Of a stretch of DNA of 32,648 nucleotides, positions 14,101 through 22,086 are shown in pieces (within the stretch, counting starts at the first letter, position 1; every line of letters begins with the position of its first letter). Under the pieces are notes generated by a model. That model worked only from the letters and a program-made list of their open reading frames with translations. It had not been told where the DNA came from and searched no databases. The stretch covers positions 1 to 32,648 of the forward strand of contig JAGBXW010000014.1 in NCBI GenBank assembly GCA_017629095.1, read 5' to 3'. The DNA is from Treponema sp. Lineage in GTDB: Bacteria; Spirochaetota; Spirochaetia; Treponematales; Treponemataceae. Both the position numbers and the translations under genes were made by a program.

Positions 14101-16413
14101 ATGAAGATTGATATTTTTGGTTTAAGATCAAGACGTTCTCGATTTTCCCTGCGACTTCGTATAACAATGTCCATCCTCGTGTTTTGTATTGTTTCAGCTT
14201 TTATGTTATATGATACCTTTCATGTGCAAACTTTTATTTCTGAAAGAACTAAAAAATTTACACAAGATTTAACCTTCCAACATACTACAAGCATTGCAAA
14301 AGAAATCAATACAAGAGTTCTGAGTATCAAAATGATTGCAGATGCCTTGAACCCCAAAAATCGAGCTACCCTAGATGTCCAGATGGAAGAGATTTTACAA
14401 CGAAAACAGGAGTTAAGTGTATTTAATGCCCTCTATTACATTGACGAAAAAGATATTCAGAAAACAGTAGATGGATCAGAATTCATTATACTGCCAGACC
14501 TCCAATTTACCTTGCAGCATCACAAAGAATTACATGAGGTAACAGGAACCGATTGGTTACATATTTGTTCTGATGGAAAAGATAATATCTATTACATCCA
14601 CCAAATTACCGATGGTAATTCACTAGTAGGATTGTTGATAGGTGTTAGAAATCAAAGTGCATTACAAGATTTTATACAGTTAAAGACACTGAACAATGAA
14701 ACGGTGAGTTGCGTTGTTGATAAAAATGCAAACATGATTATTTCCCCCACTGGAGGTTACTTACCACCCCATAGACTGATTGATGACTATCTGCTCTTTG
14801 AGGATATAGATGAAAATAGATTGGCTCTGCAACAGTTGAAAGGAAATATTGCAAATCTTCAGCAAGATATACAGGAAATTAGGAATATAGATGGAGCAAA
14901 ACTCCTTGTTTCCTACACTCCCGTGGGTATAAATGACTGGGGATTGCTCTCTTTTATTCCTGATGAACTTGTTTCTCTCAATGCCTATGAGCATTTAAGC
15001 CGCACATTCTACACTTCACTTATTACCATTTTCATTTTTGGATTTATTACCATCACCACAGCTTACACCTTCAAAAAGAATAAGAAGGAAATGGAACAGA
15101 TTGCATTTTATGATCCCATTACCCAGGGACTCAACAAGGATGGCTTTACCCTTCGGTTCAAAGAAATTGTTGAACACAATCCATCCTATGCATATTCTGT
15201 CGTATTAATGAATATGAAGCATTTTAAACTGATTAATGAACAATTCGGAAAAGAAGAGGGAGACAGACTCCTGCTTCACATTAATCACTGTATAGAAAAA
15301 TGTCTCCACCCCAATGAATTTGTGGGACGATTTACTGCCGACCGTTTCTTTCTTTGCTTAAAGGATCGAGATCAAAATATTATAGAATCTCGGCTACGGT
15401 ACATGGTTGCAGAGATCACCGCCTTTAATGAGAATAGCGAAACTCCGTATAATTTGGAATTCCACTGCGGTGTCCGCCTCATGGATGAATCTACCTATGA
15501 ATTGATTCAATTGCAGGATCATGCACACGTTGCCTATGAACACGCTGTGGCAGAAAAAGTCTTTGCGGTATTCTACGACCAGAAGTTTATCAATAAGCTC
15601 CTTAAAGAGCAGGAATTAAACATGCTGTTTGAAGAGTCTTTGGAAAGAGGTGACTTTAAGCTTTATCTGCAACCAAAAGTTCGCCTAGATATCGGTACGG
15701 TTTGTGGAGCAGAAGCCTTAGTTCGTTGGTTCCATCCCGAAAAAGGAGTCATTTACCCTTCTGACTTTATTCCCCTGTTTGAAAGCAATGGCAAAATTTG
15801 TCAGCTTGACTTGTACATGTTTACAGAGGTTTGCAAAACATTACAACGATGGGAAAAAAGCGGTAGAAAGCTCTTCCCCATTTCCTTTAACCTTTCTCGG
15901 CAGCATTATTTTCATAATCCAAACTTCTTAGATGCCTTTATACAAGTGGCAACGGAGTATAAAATACCACGAGGTTTGTTGGATTTTGAGCTGACAGAAT
16001 CAATCTTCTTTGATAACGATAAATTCAAGGCGGTAAAAAAGAGTCTTGATGAAATGCACTACCAAGGATTTTTATGTTCTTTGGATGACTTTGGTGTAGG
16101 ATATTCATCTCTTGGTCTTTTAAAAGAATTTGATATTGATACCATCAAATTCGATAGGCAATTCTTCTTGGACATTTCTACAGATAAATCAAAAACCATT
16201 GTAGAAAGTCTGATGGGTATGTCAGAAAAACTCGGTATAAAGACTGTGGCAGAAGGAATTGAAACTCACCACCAGCTTTCCTATTTGAATAAAACTACCT
16301 GTAATGTTATTCAGGGATATATTTTTTCCATGCCCTTGGCGGTACCAGAGTTTGAAAAGTGGCTAGACACATTGAAAGATGGTAAACCAGATATTAAACA
16401 GATGAATTTCTAA
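14101..16413 (+). CDS. membrane sensor c-di-GMP phosphodiesterase (degenerate GGDEF, intact EAL)
   Basis: 770 residues. One membrane segment near residues 20-40, a periplasmic sensor region of about 260 residues (Cache-like layout), a second membrane segment near 303-323, then GGDEF (about 340-500) and EAL (about 515-760). In the GGDEF the active motif reads T412-A-D-R-F416, so cyclase activity should be lost. In the EAL the residues needed for catalysis are visible: E538-A-L, FNLSRQ, ELTES, LDDFGVGYSSL, IKFDRQF, TVAEGIE and QGYIFSMPL. Predicted activity is hydrolysis of c-di-GMP, a regulator of motility and attachment. It is co-transcribed with the Bug binding protein, which may deliver the signal to the periplasmic domain. 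A terminator follows. Confidence 0.93.
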   Translation: MKIDIFGLRSRRSRFSLRLRITMSILVFCIVSAFMLYDTFHVQTFISERTKKFTQDLTFQHTTSIAKEINTRVLSIKMIADALNPKNRATLDVQMEEILQRKQELSVFNALYYIDEKDIQKTVDGSEFIILPDLQFTLQHHKELHEVTGTDWLHICSDGKDNIYYIHQITDGNSLVGLLIGVRNQSALQDFIQLKTLNNETVSCVVDKNANMIISPTGGYLPPHRLIDDYLLFEDIDENRLALQQLKGNIANLQQDIQEIRNIDGAKLLVSYTPVGINDWGLLSFIPDELVSLNAYEHLSRTFYTSLITIFIFGFITITTAYTFKKNKKEMEQIAFYDPITQGLNKDGFTLRFKEIVEHNPSYAYSVVLMNMKHFKLINEQFGKEEGDRLLLHINHCIEKCLHPNEFVGRFTADRFFLCLKDRDQNIIESRLRYMVAEITAFNENSETPYNLEFHCGVRLMDESTYELIQLQDHAHVAYEHAVAEKVFAVFYDQKFINKLLKEQELNMLFEESLERGDFKLYLQPKVRLDIGTVCGAEALVRWFHPEKGVIYPSDFIPLFESNGKICQLDLYMFTEVCKTLQRWEKSGRKLFPISFNLSRQHYFHNPNFLDAFIQVATEYKIPRGLLDFELTESIFFDNDKFKAVKKSLDEMHYQGFLCSLDDFGVGYSSLGLLKEFDIDTIKFDRQFFLDISTDKSKTIVESLMGMSEKLGIKTVAEGIETHHQLSYLNKTTCNVIQGYIFSMPLAVPEFEKWLDTLKDGKPDIKQMNF

Positions 16414-16445
16414 CCAATTTGTCAAAATGACAAGGGAATAACTAT

Positions 16446-16473
16446 GGGGCCTCATAACGAGGCCCCTTTTTTT
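16446..16473 (+). terminator. terminator of the Bug / GGDEF-EAL operon
   Basis: GGGGCCTC and GAGGCCCC form a perfect 8-bp stem, followed by seven T. Confidence 0.92.
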
Positions 16474-16510
16474 ACCTTTTTTTAAAAAAAAATATCTCCA
16501 GTGTTCTTCC

Positions 16511-16528
16511 AAATGTGCTATAATTGAT
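16511..16528 (+). promoter_or_regulatory. extended -10 promoter of the first giant lipoprotein
   Basis: AAATGTGCTATAATTGAT contains TATAAT (16519-16524) preceded by TGC, an extended -10 element. No good -35 is seen at 17 bases. The same string, with three changes, precedes the paralog (19334-19351). AAATATCTCCAG (16490-16501) is also repeated upstream of the paralog (19267-19278). Confidence 0.65.
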
Positions 16529-16558
16529 AGACGAAAAACTTATCTTTTGGAGAACTAT

Positions 16559-19123
16559 ATGAAAAAATTATCCTTCATATTAGTTGGTTTGTGCTTCCTT
16601 TTGTTTGGTTGTCCTCATAATGCTGAAATTTCAGATGGGGAAAGAACAGTTCAAGGAGAACAATATAGCACAATTTCATCCTTAGCCTATATTGGTGGGT
16701 CTGTAGTATACAATCCCAGTAATCCCTTATCTGCCCAGTTATACAATGGTGCAAATATTGCTATATACCATAGCAAGCTCACAAAAACAGTGGAAACTGT
16801 AGATGTGTATAAAAGCAGAGTAAAGGATGGACAATTAACCGAAGGCTGGGAAAAGGATACAGTGGAGATTTTTAGCATAGATAGAAAAAAAGATATTTAT
16901 GGCTATTTAAAGATACAAGCTGTTTCATCTGAAGCTATCGTCTTTGACTACCATCGTTTTCAGTCTCCAGAAAAAAAGGTAGTCAAGAGCTACAGTTTGA
17001 AAAAAAACAAAACCCTTGATCTTGACAACGATGGCCAACTAGATGTGAAATACACACCACTGCTTCCTGTACGAGAAAATTTCGAAGGGGCTATGTGTTT
17101 GGAATTCATTTCTAATCAAGAAGCTCTTTACAGCACCATGTATGCCACCGTAACAGATGAAGCCTTGGCAAGAAATACACGCAGCCTTGAGGAGCATAAA
17201 AATTCCACATTCTACGGTGTAAACTCAAATGGTAGTTTTATTTATATCTCTGGAACAGATGGCACATCCTTCAATACACGTGCAGCCATTGGTGAATTCA
17301 GTACTGAGGGTATTTCCCACGGTGACTATATTATCAACTCAGCTAATGGTGAATTTTATTCTGTTGTAGGTGAGGTTCCAGCAGATGATCGTACCGATGA
17401 TACTTCCAACTTAGCTAAAGAATTGTCTTTAAAAAAGAGTGATGAGTACGTTGAAGTAAATGATAACATCGAGTTACAAGCCTTTTTTACCTACATGTAC
17501 CGCGAAAATCAATTTGCAGATGCAGAAAATGGTCCACAAGCATTACTGCGGGCACTACCAAAAGAACTGGTAGGAAATGACATTGATGTCAATACCTGTA
17601 CTGCAGAAGATGCTCTAGACCAGTTATTCTCTATTCTTACCAGTGGTTCTATTGTAGAAATCATAGTAGAAGCCAATGGAGGCACTGTTTCTCCTGAAGA
17701 TCAAGCATATATTGAATATGTCTTATTTGAATACATAGAAGCAATTTTTCCTGATAGCGTTTACGAAGAAATTGTTGCTGCTAAAGGTAATCCAGAAAAG
17801 ATACAAGAGATAATAGATGCTAACTGGAATAACACTGAAGTAGACGTAGCAGGAGTTAAAAAGGCCTATCTGGATTTAATTGCCATGAACAGACGCTGTA
17901 TAGAGCACTATTATCCAGAATCACCTCGTGCCATTGTTGTAGTTCCCGACATTTCATCAGTATATCCATTGATGTCTTTGAATATTGCAGAAATTCCTGA
18001 TCATTTAAATGATAAGCTTAACAACACTTCACCTGCTGCAGAATCTGTCGTTCCTACAGCATTTGTGCGTTCAAGTATTCCTGAGGATCAGCTAACCAGT
18101 GAATATAAGGCATATCTTGCAAAGAAACAAAAAATCGATGATGAGTTTAGTAAATTTTACTCAATGTCATTGAGTAGTATCAAAATAACAGATTTAAAAG
18201 ATGGCTCAAAGCCAGCAGCAGAGGAACCAAAGCCATATTGGGCTAGGAAACCAAAGCCTGAAAAAGCAAAAGATAATGATCCCAAAGAAACAGAAATCCC
18301 CTTAGATGCCCTGCATTTTGAATTAAAGCTGGGAATAACAGGTTCATTCGAAAGTATTTCGGGACATATGGAAAGTGGCTTGGCTGGTGCAATTTATACT
18401 TCCTTTGATGGTAACCTCAGAGAATTTCACCAAGAAGTTCCAAACTTATATAAAAAGGAGTTTTTTGATGACAGCACAACATTTATGATTGGGCCCGTTC
18501 CAATTACTCTTGGATTTGGAGGAACTTTTCAGCTAGGTTTAGAAGCAGAATTTTCAACCAAGGTAAATTATGCTATCCAATTTGTAGGAATGTATGGTGG
18601 TGGTGCAGAATTCGCCGTAGACTATGGTCTAAAGAAGTGGTGGAACCCATTCTCATTCTATGTAGACACAAGCACTAAGTTCCGATTGATTAACAATACG
18701 GAATATTATGCTGGACCTGTTACCCAAGATACTGGTGGTGGAAATTCCTATGGTGGACAGGTGATTTTTAAACCTGCTATTGAGTTGGAACCAAGTGTTG
18801 CCATTGGGCCTAAATATCTCTATGCAGGAGTAGGTTTTCCTATTAATGTAACTTTCTATGGTGGACTTGGTATATACAACACACAGTCTACACCAGAAAA
18901 TGTCTGGTTTATGATAAAAAAGGAATTTATCGCTGCTTGGGATTTGTATGGGCGGTTAGGCCTTGGAACGACTATTTCAGTTACACCAAAAGTTGGTGTA
19001 AAAATTCCTATTATCAACAAGAAAATTGAAAAAAATTGGAATGCTATAGATCTTCTTAAGGCTGAGGTTTTCATGAACAAAGATCATAATTTTGAAGGCA
19101 AAATCGAGCATATTCTACAATGA
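16559..19123 (+). CDS. giant lipoprotein, paralog A
   Basis: 854 residues from ATG 16559 (MKKLSFILVGLCFLLFGCPHN); a TTG four codons earlier overlaps the GGAG ribosome site. The lipobox LLFGC predicts lipidation of the cysteine near residue 18. The first part has short beta-like segments (SLAYIGGSVVYNP); the middle is acidic and helical; a Lys/Pro/Glu-rich linker around residues 555-580 precedes a C-terminal beta-rich region with alternating hydrophobic and Gly/aromatic residues (MIGPVPITLGFGGTFQLGLE, GMYGGGAEFAVDYG). The C-terminus could be a barrel or large sandwich. No database family is recognised. It is a tandem duplicate of the next gene. Surface or periplasmic outer-membrane location is inferred. 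Confidence 0.9.
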   Translation: MKKLSFILVGLCFLLFGCPHNAEISDGERTVQGEQYSTISSLAYIGGSVVYNPSNPLSAQLYNGANIAIYHSKLTKTVETVDVYKSRVKDGQLTEGWEKDTVEIFSIDRKKDIYGYLKIQAVSSEAIVFDYHRFQSPEKKVVKSYSLKKNKTLDLDNDGQLDVKYTPLLPVRENFEGAMCLEFISNQEALYSTMYATVTDEALARNTRSLEEHKNSTFYGVNSNGSFIYISGTDGTSFNTRAAIGEFSTEGISHGDYIINSANGEFYSVVGEVPADDRTDDTSNLAKELSLKKSDEYVEVNDNIELQAFFTYMYRENQFADAENGPQALLRALPKELVGNDIDVNTCTAEDALDQLFSILTSGSIVEIIVEANGGTVSPEDQAYIEYVLFEYIEAIFPDSVYEEIVAAKGNPEKIQEIIDANWNNTEVDVAGVKKAYLDLIAMNRRCIEHYYPESPRAIVVVPDISSVYPLMSLNIAEIPDHLNDKLNNTSPAAESVVPTAFVRSSIPEDQLTSEYKAYLAKKQKIDDEFSKFYSMSLSSIKITDLKDGSKPAAEEPKPYWARKPKPEKAKDNDPKETEIPLDALHFELKLGITGSFESISGHMESGLAGAIYTSFDGNLREFHQEVPNLYKKEFFDDSTTFMIGPVPITLGFGGTFQLGLEAEFSTKVNYAIQFVGMYGGGAEFAVDYGLKKWWNPFSFYVDTSTKFRLINNTEYYAGPVTQDTGGGNSYGGQVIFKPAIELEPSVAIGPKYLYAGVGFPINVTFYGGLGIYNTQSTPENVWFMIKKEFIAAWDLYGRLGLGTTISVTPKVGVKIPIINKKIEKNWNAIDLLKAEVFMNKDHNFEGKIEHILQ

Positions 19124-19148
19124 GTCAAAATAAGGGGATGTTCAAGAT

Positions 19149-19192
19149 GATGTGAACCCCAAAAGTTGGAAACAATTTTTGGGGTTCACATC
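19149..19192. repeat. long perfect inverted repeat with GAAA loop
   Basis: GATGTGAACCCCAAAA (19149-19164) and its perfect complement TTTTGGGGTTCACATC (19177-19192) flank GTTG-GAAA-CAAT, which pairs further (one G-U), giving a 20-bp stem capped by a GAAA tetraloop. It lies 26 bases after the first giant lipoprotein gene and just before its terminator. Confidence 0.85.
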
Positions 19193-19215
19193 AAAGGGGC
19201 AGCCCCCTTTTCTTG
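19193..19215 (+). terminator. terminator-like hairpin after giant lipoprotein A
   Basis: AAAGGGG and CCCCTTT pair around CAGC, followed by TCTTG. The same kind of G-rich hairpin ending in TTTTCTTG occurs after the second paralog, so the duplicated unit probably includes it. Confidence 0.7.
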
Positions 19216-19333
19216 CCATTACACAAAACTGAAGTTTTATCTCTTTTTCTGCAAACTGTTCCCCATAAATATCTCCAGAAACATTTATATCTCTATTCAT
19301 TAAAAAGAAATTTAAAATATATATTTTCCGCTC

Positions 19334-19351
19334 AAATGTGTTATAATGGAT
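19334..19351 (+). promoter_or_regulatory. extended -10 promoter of the second giant lipoprotein
   Basis: AAATGTGTTATAATGGAT, with TATAAT at 19342-19347 preceded by TGT. It matches the box before the first paralog at 15 of 18 positions or better, in a region that otherwise differs. Confidence 0.65.
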
Positions 19352-19378
19352 GCCTAGAAAAACTCAAAGGAGAAACTT

Positions 19379-21994
19379 ATGAAAAAACTAGCTTTCTTAC
19401 TGATTGTTTTGTGCATTGTTTTATTAGGTTGTCCTCATAATGTTAAAATTTCAAATGGAAAAAAAACAGTTCAAGAAAAACAATATAATACCATTTCATC
19501 CTTAGCCTATATTGGTGGGTCTGTAGTCTACAACCCCGCTAATTCCACAGCCGCCCAGCTCCATAATGGTGCTAATATTGCAGTACATTTAGGCAAGGTT
19601 ACCCCCAATACAGTACGTGCAGAAACATATAAATACACACCACAAACACCTTCAATGAAATGGAACGAGACATCAGCACAAATAGATTCAGTCTCAATAG
19701 ATGAAAATAGTAACGTGTATGGTTATTTAAAGATTCAATCTGTTTCATCTCAATCTATTACCTTTGACTACCACCGTTTTATCACTGATGAAAAAAAAGA
19801 AGTTAAAAGCTACAATTTGCAAAAAGGAAAAACCATTGATCTTAATAAAGATGGAAATCCTGATTTAAGATACACACCACTTCTTCCTATCCGAGAAAAT
19901 TTTGAAGGTGCCATGTGCTTGGAATTCATTTCTGACCCAGTAGCTGGGTACACCACCATGTATGCCACCGTAACAGATGAAGTCTTAACAAGGAATACAC
20001 GAACATTTACCGACTACGAAAATTCTACCTTCTACGGTGTAAACTCAAATGGTAGTTTTATTTATATCTCTGGAACAGCTGGAACAGCAGGAGCTCCCTT
20101 CAATTCACGAGCAGCCATTGATGAATTCAGTACTGTAGGTCTTTCCCATGGTGACTATATCATTAACTCAGCTGATGGTGAAATTTTTGCTGTTGTCGGA
20201 ACGGTTCCAGTTGATGATATGGCCTCTGATACTTCCACCGTCAATAAAGATTTATCTTTGAAAGAATATAATGATTACATTGTAGAAGAAGGGAATATTG
20301 AATCAGAGGAAAATATTGAAATAGAGGAGTTTTTTTCCCACCTGTATAGAGAAAATCAATTTGCAGACAAAAAAAATGGTCCTCGCTCATTGTTACAACA
20401 GCTTCCAAAAGAAGTTTTGATTAGTGAAGAGCTTGATTTAGAGACCTGTTCAACACAAGAGGCCTTGTTCGAGTTAGGTCAAATTCTTGCCACTATCACT
20501 ACGACTGATAAAATTGTTGCAGCAAAGATAAAAGAAGGCGAACCAGGGCTTACAGAAGAAGACAGAGCATATATTCAATTTTTATTACTTGAATACATTG
20601 AAGCTGTCTTTAACACTGAAACCTATAATAAAATTAAAGATGAAATAGTAAATAATGAAATAACAGATACAGCAAAAATAGATGCATTGATGGCTACATA
20701 CTGGACTCCAGATTATTTTGATATTAAAGAACAGAAGATGCTACAAGCCTTAGCCGATTTAATTGCTCTAAACAGATCATGCATTGAACGGTATTATCCA
20801 GAATCACCTCCTGCTGTTGTTGATATTCCAGAAGTATCAAGCGTATATCCCTTAATGTCTCTGAATATTTCAGAAATTCCCACTGAACTCAATGATGTTC
20901 AACATATTCAAACTCCAATAGTTCATTCTTCACGAGGAATTCTTGATTATGATCAGTTAGATGACAAGTACAAAGAATATTTGAAGAAAAAAACACAAAT
21001 TGATACTGAATTTGATAAATTTTATTCATTCTCCCTCAGTAATATTAAAATTACTGGTATAGAGGGAGATGGCTCACAAGTAAAAACAACAGACAGGACA
21101 GAAATTAAAAAAGACCCTCAAAAAGGAGGCTCAAATGACAAGGATGATAGCACCGTAATTGACACAGGAACCTATCACTTTGATCTAAAACTTGGTGTCA
21201 CAGGTTCTTTTAACAGTCGTTGGGGTCATCTTGATAGTGGTTTAGCAAGTGCCATCTATATTTCTGTAGATGCAAACTTAAAAGAATTACAGATAAAAAA
21301 GAATTTAATACGACAAGAGCTTGTTGACCAAAGCAAAACATTTATGATTGGACCTGTTCCTATAACCTTTGGTTTTGGAACAGCAATAGGACTTGACTTA
21401 GAAGGCGAAATTCAAACCTTTATAAATTTTACTGTTGAATTTACGGGAATGTATGGTGCTGGTATAAACTTTACCGTTGATTATGGTAAAAAGAAATCAT
21501 GGAATCCATTTGCATTTTACTTTACACCTAATTTCTCTGGACATTTGATTCAACATACAGCAGGTTATGCAGGGTTTGTTACAAAGACAACGGATACAGG
21601 CAATTCTCTGGGAGGCCGTGTAGTTTTTACACCATACCTAACACTAACACCAAAGGTTGCACTGGGACCACAATATGCTTATGTGGGAATAAACCTACCA
21701 CTTAAACTCTATTATAAACATGGTTTTGGAATTTATTCTATAAACGATCATGATAATGATGATGCATGGTTTAAAACAGATTATTTAGGGGGAGAACATT
21801 ACAAGTGGGCACAAATCGCTGCAGGAACATCTATTGGTGTACAACCAGTATTGGGAGTAAGAATTCCTATCATAAACAAGAAGATTGAAACCAATTGGTC
21901 AACTACAGAGCTTTTTAAAGGTGAAGTATATATAGCAGCTGATGGTACTTTAAAAGCAAAAGCAACGGGATTCATCCCCGATATAATTAATTAA
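19379..21994 (+). CDS. giant lipoprotein, paralog B
   Basis: 871 residues. MKKLAFLLIVLCIVLLGCPHN gives a signal peptide with lipobox VLLGC. It aligns with paralog A along its whole length: KTVQEKQYNTISSLAYIGGSV, LPIRENFEGAMCLEFISD, STFYGVNSNGSFIYISGTAG, FADKKNGPRSLLQQLPKE, YPESPPAVVDIPEVSSVYPL and FMIGPVPITFGFGTAIGLDL all have close counterparts. The N-terminal quarter and the C-terminal beta region are best conserved; the acidic helical middle and the Lys/Asp-rich linker have drifted and changed length. AGGAG precedes the start. Same unknown family as the upstream gene; an outer-membrane-anchored surface or periplasmic protein is likely. Confidence 0.9.
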   Translation: MKKLAFLLIVLCIVLLGCPHNVKISNGKKTVQEKQYNTISSLAYIGGSVVYNPANSTAAQLHNGANIAVHLGKVTPNTVRAETYKYTPQTPSMKWNETSAQIDSVSIDENSNVYGYLKIQSVSSQSITFDYHRFITDEKKEVKSYNLQKGKTIDLNKDGNPDLRYTPLLPIRENFEGAMCLEFISDPVAGYTTMYATVTDEVLTRNTRTFTDYENSTFYGVNSNGSFIYISGTAGTAGAPFNSRAAIDEFSTVGLSHGDYIINSADGEIFAVVGTVPVDDMASDTSTVNKDLSLKEYNDYIVEEGNIESEENIEIEEFFSHLYRENQFADKKNGPRSLLQQLPKEVLISEELDLETCSTQEALFELGQILATITTTDKIVAAKIKEGEPGLTEEDRAYIQFLLLEYIEAVFNTETYNKIKDEIVNNEITDTAKIDALMATYWTPDYFDIKEQKMLQALADLIALNRSCIERYYPESPPAVVDIPEVSSVYPLMSLNISEIPTELNDVQHIQTPIVHSSRGILDYDQLDDKYKEYLKKKTQIDTEFDKFYSFSLSNIKITGIEGDGSQVKTTDRTEIKKDPQKGGSNDKDDSTVIDTGTYHFDLKLGVTGSFNSRWGHLDSGLASAIYISVDANLKELQIKKNLIRQELVDQSKTFMIGPVPITFGFGTAIGLDLEGEIQTFINFTVEFTGMYGAGINFTVDYGKKKSWNPFAFYFTPNFSGHLIQHTAGYAGFVTKTTDTGNSLGGRVVFTPYLTLTPKVALGPQYAYVGINLPLKLYYKHGFGIYSINDHDNDDAWFKTDYLGGEHYKWAQIAAGTSIGVQPVLGVRIPIINKKIETNWSTTELFKGEVYIAADGTLKAKATGFIPDIIN

Positions 21995-22008
21995 CAGTAA
22001 ATGACTTT

Positions 22009-22038
22009 AAGGGGGTATCCAGGGGGACCCCCTTTTTC
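22009..22038 (+). terminator. terminator after giant lipoprotein B
   Basis: GGGGGT and ACCCCC pair around a ten-base loop, followed by five T and CTTG. Confidence 0.75.
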
Positions 22039-22086
22039 TTGACCATCACTCATCCAAGGTATATAGTGTGAGGAGGAAGTGTATGC

